Assembly (NCBI GenBank): GCA_017448825.1
Contig: JAFSKR010000064.1
Coordinates: forward strand, 1-64,000
DNA length: 64,000 nucleotides
Origin: Bacteroidaceae bacterium
Lineage (GTDB): Bacteria; Bacteroidota; Bacteroidia; Bacteroidales; Bacteroidaceae
Direction: 5' to 3'
Position numbers and translations under genes: made by a program. The notes beneath the pieces were generated by a model. It worked only from the letters and a program-made list of their open reading frames with translations, was not told the DNA's origin and did no database searches. Each line of letters begins with the position of its first letter. Within the stretch, counting starts at the first letter, position 1. Positions 9,122-17,376 of this stretch are shown one piece after another.

Positions 9122-9818
9122 ACCTTATTATAAACAAGGTGTCATCGAAGCAGGCTGTGACGAAGCAGGCAGGGGATGCTTGGCGGGCAGCGTGTATGCA
9201 GCAGCGGTTATCTTGCCTCCTGACTATCACAACAACCTGCTGAACGACTCAAAACAACTCACCGCCAAGCAACGTTACGCCTTACGTGAGCAGATAGAGC
9301 ACGACGCGGTGGCATGGGCACTGGGCATCGTGACGGCACAGGAGATTGACGAGATGAATATCCTTCGTGCCAGCATCACTGCCATGCACCGAGCCATTGA
9401 CGGCTTGCAGGTGAGACCTCAACACATCATCGTGGACGGCAACCGCTTTATGCCATACCGAAACCCCTCTCCCCAACCCTCCCCCATGATGGGGAGGGAG
9501 ACCGTTCGGATGGCTCTCCACCATCATGGGGAGATGTTCGAAGGACAGAGAGGGTCTGCCATCCCTCACACCACCATCGTTAAAGGGGATGGAAAGTACC
9601 TCTCCATTGCGGCAGCATCCATCTTGGCGAAGACCTACCGCGATGACTACATGAAAGAACTGCATAAAGAATTCCCTTTCTACGGATGGGACCACAATGC
9701 GGGCTATCCTACCAAAGAACATCGCCAAGGTATTGAAAATCATGGGACTACACCTTATCATCGGATGTCTTTCAACCTTTTGGGGACGATGCAACTCGAA
9801 CTTCCCTTCACAGAATAG
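9045..9818 (+). CDS. rnhB: Ribonuclease HII carrying palindrome-derived insertions
   Basis: RNase HII cleaves the RNA strand of RNA-DNA hybrids and single ribonucleotides in DNA. Active-site segments are present: CDEAGRG with D39/E40, NDSKQL (67-72), VDGN (130-133) and the conserved SIAAASILAKTYRD region. At 257 residues it is longer than usual (about 200). Two extra segments explain this: residues 1-24, encoded by a palindromic element ahead of the expected native start near LLPYY, and residues 139-172 between RFMPY and IPHTTIVKGD, encoded by a second element. The catalytic residues are intact, so it is probably functional. The start could be the ATG at 9045 or 9051; no start codon remains at the ancestral position. 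Confidence 0.9.
   Translation: MQMGSRKKANERQSGSPPPSGAGGLLPYYKQGVIEAGCDEAGRGCLAGSVYAAAVILPPDYHNNLLNDSKQLTAKQRYALREQIEHDAVAWALGIVTAQEIDEMNILRASITAMHRAIDGLQVRPQHIIVDGNRFMPYRNPSPQPSPMMGRETVRMALHHHGEMFEGQRGSAIPHTTIVKGDGKYLSIAAASILAKTYRDDYMKELHKEFPFYGWDHNAGYPTKEHRQGIENHGTTPYHRMSFNLLGTMQLELPFTE
9459..9560. repeat. Family B palindromic element inside rnhB
   Basis: 102 nt (34 codons) inserted in frame. The left part (CCCTCCCCCATGATGGGG) and right part (CCATCATGGGGAGATGTTCG) are imperfect complements, and the right part ends with GAAGGACAGAGAGGGTCT, identical to the end of the element in leuS at 29,971-29,988. Confidence 0.75.
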
Positions 9819-9825
9819 GGAAAAA

Positions 9826-9860
9826 CCCCTTGCAATTAGGAGAACTCCATTTGCAAGGGG
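9826..9860 (+). terminator. Hairpin terminator after rnhB
   Basis: A perfect 10-bp stem, CCCCTTGCAA (9826-9835) with TTGCAAGGGG (9851-9860), and a 15-nt loop, lies 7 nt after the rnhB stop. It is followed by a pyrimidine-rich stretch, not a pure T-run. The right arm also overlaps the -33 region of the next promoter. Confidence 0.6.
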
Positions 9861-9881
9861 CTTCTATTTGTCGTAACTTTG
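9851..9881 (+). promoter_or_regulatory. Promoter of the Gly/Arg-rich secreted protein
   Basis: TTG at 9851-9853 and TAACTTTG at 9874-9881 are 20 nt apart, fitting the Bacteroidetes consensus. The coding start is 51 nt further on. Confidence 0.7.
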
Positions 9882-9932
9882 CATCAGAAAAAAATCAAAA
9901 GAGGTATTAACCACTAAAAAAATGATACAACT

Positions 9933-10883
9933 ATGAAGGCTTTAAGAACTCTCCTCACAGCAATCGTACTCCTCGGCGGAGCACTGACGATGAACGCTCA
10001 GCGCATGAGCATCGTAGCAATGCAGAGCAATGCAAGGTTCTTGACTGACCGCATGGCATACACGCTGGGCATTCGTGACCCTTATCTCATCGACGAGATA
10101 TATCGTATCAACTATGACTACATCTGGGGTGTGAACGACTACCTCGACGATGTGGCACTGGGCTACTACTACGATGACTACATCGCTGTGTGCGAGGCTC
10201 GCGACCTTGCGCTCCGCAACCTTCTCGGCATCAGCATCTGGAATCGTCTGATTGGATACAATTACTTCTATCGTCCCATTGTCTTTGCCAATCGCGGCTG
10301 GCACTTCAGCGTTTACGATTTCGACCGCTATGGTCCCCGTCGCTTCTACTTCAACGCTCCACGCCCCTTCCACGGAGGTTATGCAGGCGGACACTTCTTC
10401 CATGGCATGGCACCAAGAGGTGGACGTCCAGCAGGACCAGCTCCAGGTATGGCTCCCCGTGGCGGTATGACTCCCCGTGGCGGCATGACTCCTGCTCCAG
10501 GTGGCATGAATCGCGGTGGCAACCCTCGCGGAGGAAATGTACAAGGTGGTGCTCCACGGGGAAATACCAATCCACGTGGGAACGTTCAGCCCAATGCCCC
10601 TCAAGGCGGTCAGAACTACAACGGACGTTCGGGCAATGCTCAGCCTCAGAACCCTCCACAGGTGCAACCACAGGGTGGTCAGAACTACAACGGACGTGGC
10701 ACAACAGGCGGCATGAACCGTAGTGGTGCAGGTTCTCGCAGCGACAACAATATGCGTAGCTCTTCTCGCAGCAATGCAACCGCAGGTGCCACTCGCGTCA
10801 GCAACGCCAGTATGACTCGCGTCAATGCAGCTCCATCCTCTTCTCGTGGCAATGCAGGTGGTCCCCGTGGTGGTCGCCGATAA
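9933..10883 (+). CDS. Secreted protein with Gly/Arg/Asn/Pro-rich C-terminal half
   Basis: 316 residues. A signal peptide (MKALRTLLTAIVLLGGALTMNAQ) is followed by an acidic, tyrosine-rich region of about 130 residues with repeated DDY/DYI segments. From about residue 155 onward the chain is low-complexity: MAPRGG and MTPRGG repeats, then two copies of GGQNYNGR about 26 residues apart, then a Ser/Arg/Asn tail. The globular part resembles conserved hypothetical proteins of Bacteroidales but I cannot name a family. The tail is strongly basic, so binding to anionic surface polymers or nucleic acid is possible; that is inference only. Confidence 0.75.
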   Translation: MKALRTLLTAIVLLGGALTMNAQRMSIVAMQSNARFLTDRMAYTLGIRDPYLIDEIYRINYDYIWGVNDYLDDVALGYYYDDYIAVCEARDLALRNLLGISIWNRLIGYNYFYRPIVFANRGWHFSVYDFDRYGPRRFYFNAPRPFHGGYAGGHFFHGMAPRGGRPAGPAPGMAPRGGMTPRGGMTPAPGGMNRGGNPRGGNVQGGAPRGNTNPRGNVQPNAPQGGQNYNGRSGNAQPQNPPQVQPQGGQNYNGRGTTGGMNRSGAGSRSDNNMRSSSRSNATAGATRVSNASMTRVNAAPSSSRGNAGGPRGGRR

Positions 10884-10890
10884 GAAGACT

Positions 10891-11037
10891 CGCACTCTCG
10901 TTACATAAGATAGGCTTCGCCTCAGCATAGCTCAAGCAAGCTTGGCTCTGCATTCGGCTCGCACTCTCGTTACATAAGATAGGCTTCGCCTCAGCATAGC
11001 TCAAGCAAGCTTGGCTCTGCATTCGGCTCGCACTCTC
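10891..11037. repeat. 69-bp tandem repeat, two full copies and a partial third
   Basis: Units at 10,891-10,959 and 10,960-11,028 are identical by eye, and the first 9 nt of a third follow (11,029-11,037). Each begins CGCACTCTCGTTACATAAGA and ends near TCTGCATTCGGCT. The unit is a multiple of three, so the complementary strand reads as a 23-residue repeat, but no supported gene exists there. It starts 7 bp after the stop of the preceding gene. Confidence 0.9.
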
Positions 11038-11074
11038 TTTCTACTATATATTGGACATTCTTTTTATTGGTCCC

Positions 11075-11108
11075 AAGGTGGCTCTTCGTGAGAAAAGCCG
11101 CCTTTTTT
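11075..11108 (+). terminator. Rho-independent terminator
   Basis: Stem AAGGTGGCT (11,075-11,083) with AGCCGCCTT (11,096-11,104), one G-U pair, followed by a run of T. It ends the transcript of the secreted protein and tandem repeat before argS. Confidence 0.85.
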
Positions 11109-11184
11109 TATGGGGCATTACTTCTTTTTGACTCCCTACTTGTCACTTTTCACCTATAATTTTTAACTTTCCACTTATTTTCTC

Positions 11185-11192
11185 TACCTTTG
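11185..11192 (+). promoter_or_regulatory. -7 element of argS
   Basis: TACCTTTG matches TAnnTTTG exactly and lies 18 nt before the ATG at 11,211. This placement argues that the in-frame TTG at 11,190, inside the promoter, is not the start. Confidence 0.75.
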
Positions 11193-11210
11193 CATAAAAT
11201 TTTCAGAAAG

Positions 11211-13007
11211 ATGACAATAGAAGAAAGAATCATAGCAGGCGTACAAGAAGCTGTGAAGACGTTGTACGGACTGGAAGCAACAGCACAACAGGTGCAGTTG
11301 CAGAAGACAAGAGAAGAGTTTGAAGGGCACCTCACTGTTGTGGTCTTCCCCTTTGTGAAAGCGGCAAGGAAGTCGCCCGAACAGGTAGGCACCGAAATTG
11401 GGCAGTACCTGACGGAGAACCTGAGCGACGTGGTCGCCAAATTCAACGTGGTGAAAGGTTTTCTCAACCTCGTCATCAGCGATGCTCCTTGGATTGCATT
11501 ATTGAATGACATCAATGCCAACGAGCGTTTTGGCTTCCAACCTGTCACGGAAGCGAGTCCGCTGGTGATGATAGAGTATTCATCACCTAATACCAATAAG
11601 CCCCTGCACCTCGGCCATGTGCGCAACAACCTTTTGGGCAGTGCTTTGGCACGCATCGTCGAGGCGAATGGCAACAAGGTGGTGAAGACCAACATCGTGA
11701 ACGACCGTGGCATCCACATCTGTAAGTCCATGCTTGCATGGCTCAAGTGGGGCAATGGCGAGACACCAGCATCTTCTGGCAAGAAAGGCGACCACCTGAT
11801 AGGTGACTACTACGTGGCGTTTGATAAGCACTACCGCGAGGAAGTGAAACAACTCGTTGCACAAGGAATGGACGAGGAGAAGGCAAAGCAAGAAGCCCCC
11901 CTCATCAAGGAGGCACACGAGATGCTTGTCAAGTGGGAGCAGAACGACCCCGAAGTACGTGGTCTTTGGAAGAAAATGAACGAATGGGTCTATGCAGGTT
12001 TCGATGAGACCTATAAGATGATGGGGGTTAGCTTCGACAAAATCTATTATGAGTCCGACACTTACCTCGAAGGCAAGGAGAAAGTGATGGAAGGTCTGGA
12101 GAAAGGACTTTTCTACCGCCGTGACGATGGTTCCGTCTGGGCTGACCTGACTGCCGAAGGACTCGATGAAAAACTCCTCCTTCGTAGCGATGGCACTTCT
12201 GTCTATATGACGCAAGATATCGGTACAGCAAAACTCCGTTTCCAAGACTTCCCCATCGACAAGATGATATACGTCGTGGGCAACGAACAAAACTACCACT
12301 TTCAGGTGCTCTCCATCTTGTTGGACAAACTCGGTTTCAAGTGGGGCAAAGACTTGGTTCACTTCTCCTACGGCATGGTTGAACTTCCTAATGGCAAGAT
12401 GAAGAGCCGTGAAGGCACTGTGGTAGATGCTGACGACTTAATGGATGCCATGATTGCTGATGCCTACGAAGCCAGCAAGGAGCGTGTGAAGCAGACCGAG
12501 ATGCCAGAAGAGGAAGCCCGCGAGGTGGCACGCAAGGTGGGACTGGGTGCCCTGAAGTACTTCATCCTCAAAGTTGATGCCCGTAAGAATATGCTCTTCA
12601 ACCCCGAAGAGTCCATCGACTTCAATGGCAATACGGGCCCCTTCATCCAATACACCTATGCACGAATCGCCAGCATCCTACGCAAGGCAAAGGAGCAAGG
12701 CATTGAGATTCCTGCTCAGTTGCCGACCCACATCGCCATCTCCACCAAAGAGACCGAACTGATTCAGAAACTCAACCAGTTTAGTGTGACGGTTCGTCAG
12801 GCAGGCATCGACTACAGCCCCTCTGGCATCTGCAACTACTGCTACGAACTTACCAAAGAGTTCAATCAGTTCTACCACGACTTCACCATTCTTGGTGAAC
12901 AGCAGGAAGACCTCAAGCTCTTCCGTCTCTCCCTCGCCAAAGCGGTGGCAAAGGTCATCAGTCTTGGTATGAGGCTTTTAGGTATCGAGATGCCAGAGCG
13001 GATGTAA
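11211..13007 (+). CDS. argS: Arginyl-tRNA synthetase
   Basis: A 598-residue class I synthetase that charges tRNA-Arg. The N-terminal Add-1-like domain comes first, followed by the HIGH-type motif HLGH at 133-136 in PNTNKPLHLGHVRNN, then the KMSKS-equivalent KMKSREGT, and the C-terminal anticodon-binding DALR domain ending GMRLLGIEMPERM, where the last residues match the normal family end. Length is typical. The start is the ATG at 11,211. Confidence 0.96.
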   Translation: MTIEERIIAGVQEAVKTLYGLEATAQQVQLQKTREEFEGHLTVVVFPFVKAARKSPEQVGTEIGQYLTENLSDVVAKFNVVKGFLNLVISDAPWIALLNDINANERFGFQPVTEASPLVMIEYSSPNTNKPLHLGHVRNNLLGSALARIVEANGNKVVKTNIVNDRGIHICKSMLAWLKWGNGETPASSGKKGDHLIGDYYVAFDKHYREEVKQLVAQGMDEEKAKQEAPLIKEAHEMLVKWEQNDPEVRGLWKKMNEWVYAGFDETYKMMGVSFDKIYYESDTYLEGKEKVMEGLEKGLFYRRDDGSVWADLTAEGLDEKLLLRSDGTSVYMTQDIGTAKLRFQDFPIDKMIYVVGNEQNYHFQVLSILLDKLGFKWGKDLVHFSYGMVELPNGKMKSREGTVVDADDLMDAMIADAYEASKERVKQTEMPEEEAREVARKVGLGALKYFILKVDARKNMLFNPEESIDFNGNTGPFIQYTYARIASILRKAKEQGIEIPAQLPTHIAISTKETELIQKLNQFSVTVRQAGIDYSPSGICNYCYELTKEFNQFYHDFTILGEQQEDLKLFRLSLAKAVAKVISLGMRLLGIEMPERM

Positions 13008-13137
13008 TTTGCTTAGGAGAACAGCGAACGATACGATTCAGCGAGAGAAAAACCAAGTCATGCGAGTTTTTTCCGAACGTGAGTACCCTATTCGGAACGA
13101 AATGTAACAAAACAGCAAGCATTTGACCCAATAGCAC

Positions 13138-13194
13138 AAAAAGGTCTTGAGAGAACACGTTACCTTTGTAACGACATTATCTCAAGACCTTTTT
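13138..13194. promoter_or_regulatory. Inverted repeat spanning the GH3 promoter
   Basis: A perfect 15-bp inverted repeat (AAAAAGGTCTTGAGA at 13,138-13,152 and TCTCAAGACCTTTTT at 13,180-13,194) encloses a second hairpin, CGTTAC-CTTT-GTAACG, whose loop is part of the -7 element TACCTTTG (13,161-13,168). The right arm ends 2 nt before the GH3 start codon. It may act as the argS terminator and as an operator or leader hairpin for the GH3 gene. Confidence 0.65.
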
Positions 13195-13196
13195 GT

Positions 13197-15779
13197 ATGA
13201 AAAAAAACCTATGTATGATGGCATTGGCACTGGGTGTCAATGTCTGTATGATGGCACAGATGTTGCCATACCAAGACCCCAATTTGAGTGCGAAGGAACG
13301 AGCCAAAGACCTCTGTTCCCGACTGACCTTAGAAGAGAAAGCCCAATTGATGCTTGATGAGAGTCCTGCCATCCCACGGTTGGGCATCAAGAAGTTCTTC
13401 TGGTGGAGCGAAGCACTCCACGGAGCAGCCAACATGGGCAACGTGACGGTGTTTCCTGAACCCGTGGGCATGGCGGCATCGTTCAATCCCGACTTGCTCT
13501 ACAAGGTGTTCGACGCTGCCAGCACCGAGTTCCGTGCACAGTACAACAAGCGTATGTTTCAAGATGGTGGCGAGGATGAGAAGTTCCACAGCCTTTCAGT
13601 ATGGACACCCAATGTAAACATCTTCCGCGACCCTCGATGGGGGCGTGGACAGGAAACTTATGGTGAAGACCCCTATCTGACGTCTGTGATGGGCACTCAG
13701 GTGGTGAAAGGTTTGCAAGGTCCAGAAAGTGCAAAGTACAGGAAGTTGTGGGCATGTGCTAAGCACTATGCCGTACATAGCGGTCCCGAATACACGCGCC
13801 ACTCCGCCAACCTCATCGACATCACACCCCGCGACCTGTGGGAGACCTATATGCCTGCCTTCAAGACCTTGGTGCAGGATGCCAAGGTGAGGGAGGTGAT
13901 GTGTGCCTACCAGAGGTTGGACGATGAGCCTTGCTGCGGCAACGCTCGCCTCTTGCAGCAGATTCTGCGCGACGAGTGGGGATTCCAGTACCTCGTCGTG
14001 AGCGACTGCGGAGCCATCTCCGACTTCTACGACTCCCACAAGTCATCCTCCGACCCTGTCCACGCATCTGCCAAGGCAACAGTGGCAGGCACCGACGTGG
14101 AGTGTGGTTACGGTTATGCCTACAAGAGCATCCCAGAGGCAGTGAAGCGAGGCCTCATCAGTGAAGCAGAGGTGGATAAACACGTCATCCGTCTCTTGGA
14201 AGGACGCTTTGACCTTGGTGAAATGGATGACCCCTCACTGGTGGAGTGGTCGAAGATTCCCTATTCAGCCATGTCCTCGAAAGAACATCGCCAGATAGCC
14301 CTTGACATGGCACGTCAGACCCTCGTCCTCCTACAGAACAAGAACCAAGTGTTGCCCCTGAAGAAGAATGCCGAGAAGATTGCCGTGATAGGTCCCAACG
14401 CCGACGATAAACCCCTGATGTGGGGCAATTACAACGGCACCCCAAACACCACCGTCACCATCCTTGAAGGCATCAAAGGGAAGCAGAAGTCGCTCTTCCA
14501 CCTTCCTGCTTGCGACCTCACGTATGACAAGGTGATGGACTGTCTCATGAACACGGCTTGTCAGATGGACGGCAAGAAGGGACTCAAAGGCACCTTCTGG
14601 AACAACACCAGAATGGAGGGCAAGCCCGTCACCACACAATACTACACCACCCCTTTGGCTGTCACCACAGCAGGTATGCATAACTTCGCCCCCAATGTCA
14701 ATCTGGAGGACTTTTCTGCTAAGTATGAGACTGTCTTCACGCCTAAAGAGGCGGGCGAATACGTGGTGAACGTAGAAGGTTGCGGTGACTTCCAACTCTA
14801 TATTGACGGTGAGCAGAAAGTGCGTCAGCACACTTGGCGCACCACACCCACACGCACCGCCATCCAAGCGGAGGCAGGCAAGTCCTACAAAATAGAAGTG
14901 CGCTTCAAGTATGTGAAAACATGGGGAGCCAACATGAAAATCAACATTGCCAAGGAACTGCCCATCGACTATGCTGCTATCATCCGCCAGTTGCAGGGCA
15001 TCGACAAGGTCATCTTCTGTGGAGGCATCTCGGCTGCACTCGAAGGGGAGGAAATGCCTGTAAATATCGATGGGTTCAAGGGAGGCGACCGCACCCACAT
15101 CGAACTGCCCAAGGTACAACGTGACCTCCTACGAGCACTGAAAGATGCTGGCAAGACCGTCATCTTCGTCTGCTGCTCGGGGTCTGCCATCGCTTTACAG
15201 CCCGAAAGCCAGACTTGTGATGCTATCGTGCAAGTATGGTATGCAGGGCAAGAGGGTGGAACAGCCATCGCCGATGTGCTCTTTGGTGACTGCAACCCTT
15301 CTGGCAAACTGCCTGTCACCTTCTATAAGTCATCCGACCAGCTGCCCGACTATGAAGATTACTCCATGAAGGGACGCACCTATCGTTACTTCTCCGACCC
15401 GCTCTTTGCCTTCGGCTACGGACTAAGCTACACCCAGTTTACACTTGGGGAAGGTAAGGTGGCAAAGCAGGGAGCCAACTACACGCTGACCGTTCCTGTC
15501 ACCAACACTGGCAAGCGTGACGGCACCGAGGTGGTGCAGGTCTATATCCGTGACCTCTCCGATCCCGATGGCCCGCTGAAGTCGCTCCGCGCCTTCCAGC
15601 GTGTCGAAGTCAAGGCAGGACAGACCGTGAATGCCCAACTGGTGTTGACACCCCAATCTTTCGAGTTCTTCGACCCCGAAACCAACACGGTGCACACCAA
15701 GCAGGGCAACTTCGAAGTGCTCTACGGAACCAGTTCCCGAGACCAAGACCTCAAGAAATTGGCACTAACAGTAAAATAA
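13197..15779 (+). CDS. GH3 beta-xylosidase/beta-glucosidase with PA14-like insert
   Basis: 860 residues. A short hydrophobic N-terminus (about 1-20, VNVCMMAQ) looks like a signal peptide for export to the periplasm. The GH3 N-terminal barrel follows, with RWGRGQETYGEDP and the nucleophile Asp270 in VVSDCGAI. A PA14-like segment (about 460-590, FSAKYETVFTPKEAGEYVV) interrupts the second domain, and a fibronectin-III-like domain closes the protein. This layout matches the Xyl3-type enzymes of Prevotella, which release xylose or glucose from oligosaccharides; the substrate cannot be fixed by eye. The GH16 gene and hybrid regulator nearby suggest a shared glycan-use role. It ends 3 nt from the convergent methyltransferase gene. 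Confidence 0.9.
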   Translation: MKKNLCMMALALGVNVCMMAQMLPYQDPNLSAKERAKDLCSRLTLEEKAQLMLDESPAIPRLGIKKFFWWSEALHGAANMGNVTVFPEPVGMAASFNPDLLYKVFDAASTEFRAQYNKRMFQDGGEDEKFHSLSVWTPNVNIFRDPRWGRGQETYGEDPYLTSVMGTQVVKGLQGPESAKYRKLWACAKHYAVHSGPEYTRHSANLIDITPRDLWETYMPAFKTLVQDAKVREVMCAYQRLDDEPCCGNARLLQQILRDEWGFQYLVVSDCGAISDFYDSHKSSSDPVHASAKATVAGTDVECGYGYAYKSIPEAVKRGLISEAEVDKHVIRLLEGRFDLGEMDDPSLVEWSKIPYSAMSSKEHRQIALDMARQTLVLLQNKNQVLPLKKNAEKIAVIGPNADDKPLMWGNYNGTPNTTVTILEGIKGKQKSLFHLPACDLTYDKVMDCLMNTACQMDGKKGLKGTFWNNTRMEGKPVTTQYYTTPLAVTTAGMHNFAPNVNLEDFSAKYETVFTPKEAGEYVVNVEGCGDFQLYIDGEQKVRQHTWRTTPTRTAIQAEAGKSYKIEVRFKYVKTWGANMKINIAKELPIDYAAIIRQLQGIDKVIFCGGISAALEGEEMPVNIDGFKGGDRTHIELPKVQRDLLRALKDAGKTVIFVCCSGSAIALQPESQTCDAIVQVWYAGQEGGTAIADVLFGDCNPSGKLPVTFYKSSDQLPDYEDYSMKGRTYRYFSDPLFAFGYGLSYTQFTLGEGKVAKQGANYTLTVPVTNTGKRDGTEVVQVYIRDLSDPDGPLKSLRAFQRVEVKAGQTVNAQLVLTPQSFEFFDPETNTVHTKQGNFEVLYGTSSRDQDLKKLALTVK

Positions 15780-15782
15780 GCA

Positions 15783-16313
15783 TTAAACCATCATCTGTTT
15801 GGCAAACTCCCAGATGACCATGCCAGCTGCGGTGCTGACATTGAGCGAGTGTTTGGTACCAAACTGAGGAATCTCAATACACCCATCCGAGGCGTTCACC
15901 ACATCCTGGTGAACGCCCTTTACTTCGTTGCCCAAAATCACGGCGTATGAAGATGCCTTGTCAGCAGAGACGGTCTGCAAAGGCGTTGAACCTTCACATT
16001 GTTCGATGGAGAAGACCGTATAACCCTCCTCCTTCAGTGCCTTCACCGCATCCATTGCTGTGGGGAAATGCCGCCATGCCACGGTGTCTTCGGCTCCCAG
16101 TGCAGTCTTGTGAATTTCGGGATGGGGCGGCTGGGCAGTGATGCCACACAGATAAATCGCCTCCACCCGGAATGCGTCGGCTGTGCGGAACACGCTACCC
16201 ACATTGTACATACTCCTCACATCGTCCAACACCACGACCAGCGGCATCTTCTCCGACGCACGAAACTCTTCCGCGTTCATGCGCCCCATCTCTGTGATTT
16301 TCAGTTTACGCAT
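15783..16313 (-). CDS. SpoU/TrmH-family RNA 2'-O-methyltransferase
   Basis: About 176 residues. SPOUT-fold motifs are clear: LDDVRSMYNVGSVFRTADAF (motif 1, Asn and Arg for catalysis), VILGNEVKGV (motif 2) and IPQFGTKHSLNVSTAAGMVI (motif 3, the SAM-binding knot). It methylates ribose in tRNA or rRNA; the position cannot be told. I chose the ATG at 16,313 (MRKLKITEMGR), the usual N-terminus in Bacteroidales homologues; a GTG at 16,322 overlaps the upstream stop and is an alternative. It lies directly downstream of the DUF4294-like gene and is probably cotranscribed. Confidence 0.88.
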   Translation of the reverse strand: MRKLKITEMGRMNAEEFRASEKMPLVVVLDDVRSMYNVGSVFRTADAFRVEAIYLCGITAQPPHPEIHKTALGAEDTVAWRHFPTAMDAVKALKEEGYTVFSIEQCEGSTPLQTVSADKASSYAVILGNEVKGVHQDVVNASDGCIEIPQFGTKHSLNVSTAAGMVIWEFAKQMMV

Positions 16314-16318
16314 TGCTT

Positions 16319-16972
16319 TCACATTTGTCCGCTTTCAATGAGCAGGATGGCTCGTTCCGTCAGTCGGTCATCCATGTCGGGGTCATACTCCTTCTTCAAA
16401 CTTGCCCCAAACAGCGAGGCGAACGCATTGTAGAATCCTGCCTTGAAACCACCCATATATTTCTTGATTAACTCATACCCCGTCATGTCACATTGGCGGT
16501 CTATGAGCTTGATGAGCAACTTTCCTTGTGCAAACGACAATTTCTTCAATTTCGGATAATACTCTGCCTTCAATTCCTTCTCCGCCTGTTTCAAATAAGC
16601 ATCCTTCTCTCGTTTCGTGGGCAGCGAGTCCATGTGAGCCACCGTCTTGTCCACGGTGCGGCGAATCTCACACGCAATCGGATACACCTTCTTGATGTTG
16701 TTCGCAATCTTATAGTACTTCTTCGCCTGAGCTGGACTCTTGAATACTAATTTCTTGAACACATAGAAATCGCTGTACATGAAACTCGGTATCATCTCCC
16801 CGTCATACGCCACCATGCCCGTGTAGTAGAGCTTGTGGGAAAACACAGGCTCACCAGTCATGGCGCGGTCAGTCTCCGTGTCAGCCAGCACTTCCTGCCC
16901 ACAGCATCCCCCTCTCGCCAGCATCCAGATGGCGATGAGCACAGTCAGCCGTATTTTCAATGCACTTTTCAT
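16319..16972 (-). CDS. Exported DUF4294-like protein
   Basis: 217 residues with an N-terminal hydrophobic stretch (about 6-22, VLIAIWMLARGGCCGQ), probably a signal peptide. The core segment MVAYDGEMIPSFMYSDFYVF and the later YPIACEIRRTV and FAQGKLLIKLIDRQ match the Bacteroidetes family DUF4294, whose role is unknown. It is rich in lysine and helical. A -7 element lies 26 nt upstream. It overlaps or abuts the methyltransferase gene, a pairing that may be conserved but says little about function. Confidence 0.75.
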   Translation of the reverse strand: MKSALKIRLTVLIAIWMLARGGCCGQEVLADTETDRAMTGEPVFSHKLYYTGMVAYDGEMIPSFMYSDFYVFKKLVFKSPAQAKKYYKIANNIKKVYPIACEIRRTVDKTVAHMDSLPTKREKDAYLKQAEKELKAEYYPKLKKLSFAQGKLLIKLIDRQCDMTGYELIKKYMGGFKAGFYNAFASLFGASLKKEYDPDMDDRLTERAILLIESGQM

Positions 16973-16997
16973 TCTTGTCTCTATGCAGAATTGGCTG

Positions 16998-17005
16998 CAA
17001 AATTA
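16998..17005 (-). promoter_or_regulatory. -7 element of the DUF4294-like gene
   Basis: On the minus strand TAATTTTG fits TAnnTTTG exactly and lies 25 nt upstream of the start codon at 16,972. No convincing -33 element was seen. Confidence 0.55.
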
Positions 17006-17336
17006 GCAAGAAATCCCCATATTTCTTCCCTTTTCAACTTTTATAACACTCTTTTTTAGTGTTTTTCACACTTTCATCCTTGCCACTTACCTTCATACCC
17101 TACTTCTTGTACGCCATGAAATTCCTGCCCAAAGTCCCCAAATGACGACAAAAGTGATACCGACACACACCTTTGGGGACACAAACATCCATCTCAACTT
17201 CAAGTAAAAAGACACTCTCTTCTTTGCAATAAAAATCAAGCTTTCAAAGAACAATGTTTCAAAATTAAAAGGCCCCGTTTCGTACAATCTCGAAAAAATT
17301 CTGAAACAGGAACGATGAAATATGAATTTTTATATG

Positions 17337-17344
17337 TATCTTTG
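17337..17344 (+). promoter_or_regulatory. -7 element of the hybrid two-component regulator
   Basis: TATCTTTG, an exact match to TAnnTTTG, 32 nt before the ATG at 17,377. Confidence 0.7.
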
Positions 17345-17376
17345 CACTCGCTAACTAAAACTTACCTTTCTATTTG

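Larger units (their letters stand above)
16973..17376. other. Divergent intergenic region before the hybrid regulator
   Basis: 404 nt without a supported gene. It holds a minus-strand -7 element (TAATTTTG, 16,998-17,005) for the DUF4294-like gene and a plus-strand one (17,337-17,344). A 9-bp inverted repeat, GTCCCCAAA (17,134-17,142) and TTTGGGGAC (17,172-17,180), lies between them and could be an operator. Confidence 0.5.

Noticed and set aside
10822-11022. A 66-codon minus-strand frame reading a 23-residue repeat.
   Set aside because: It is the antisense reading of the 69-bp tandem repeat and runs into the upstream gene; there is no promoter or family resemblance.
10891-11037. Tandem repeat considered as a CRISPR array.
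   Set aside because: The units are continuous without unique spacers and no cas gene is present.
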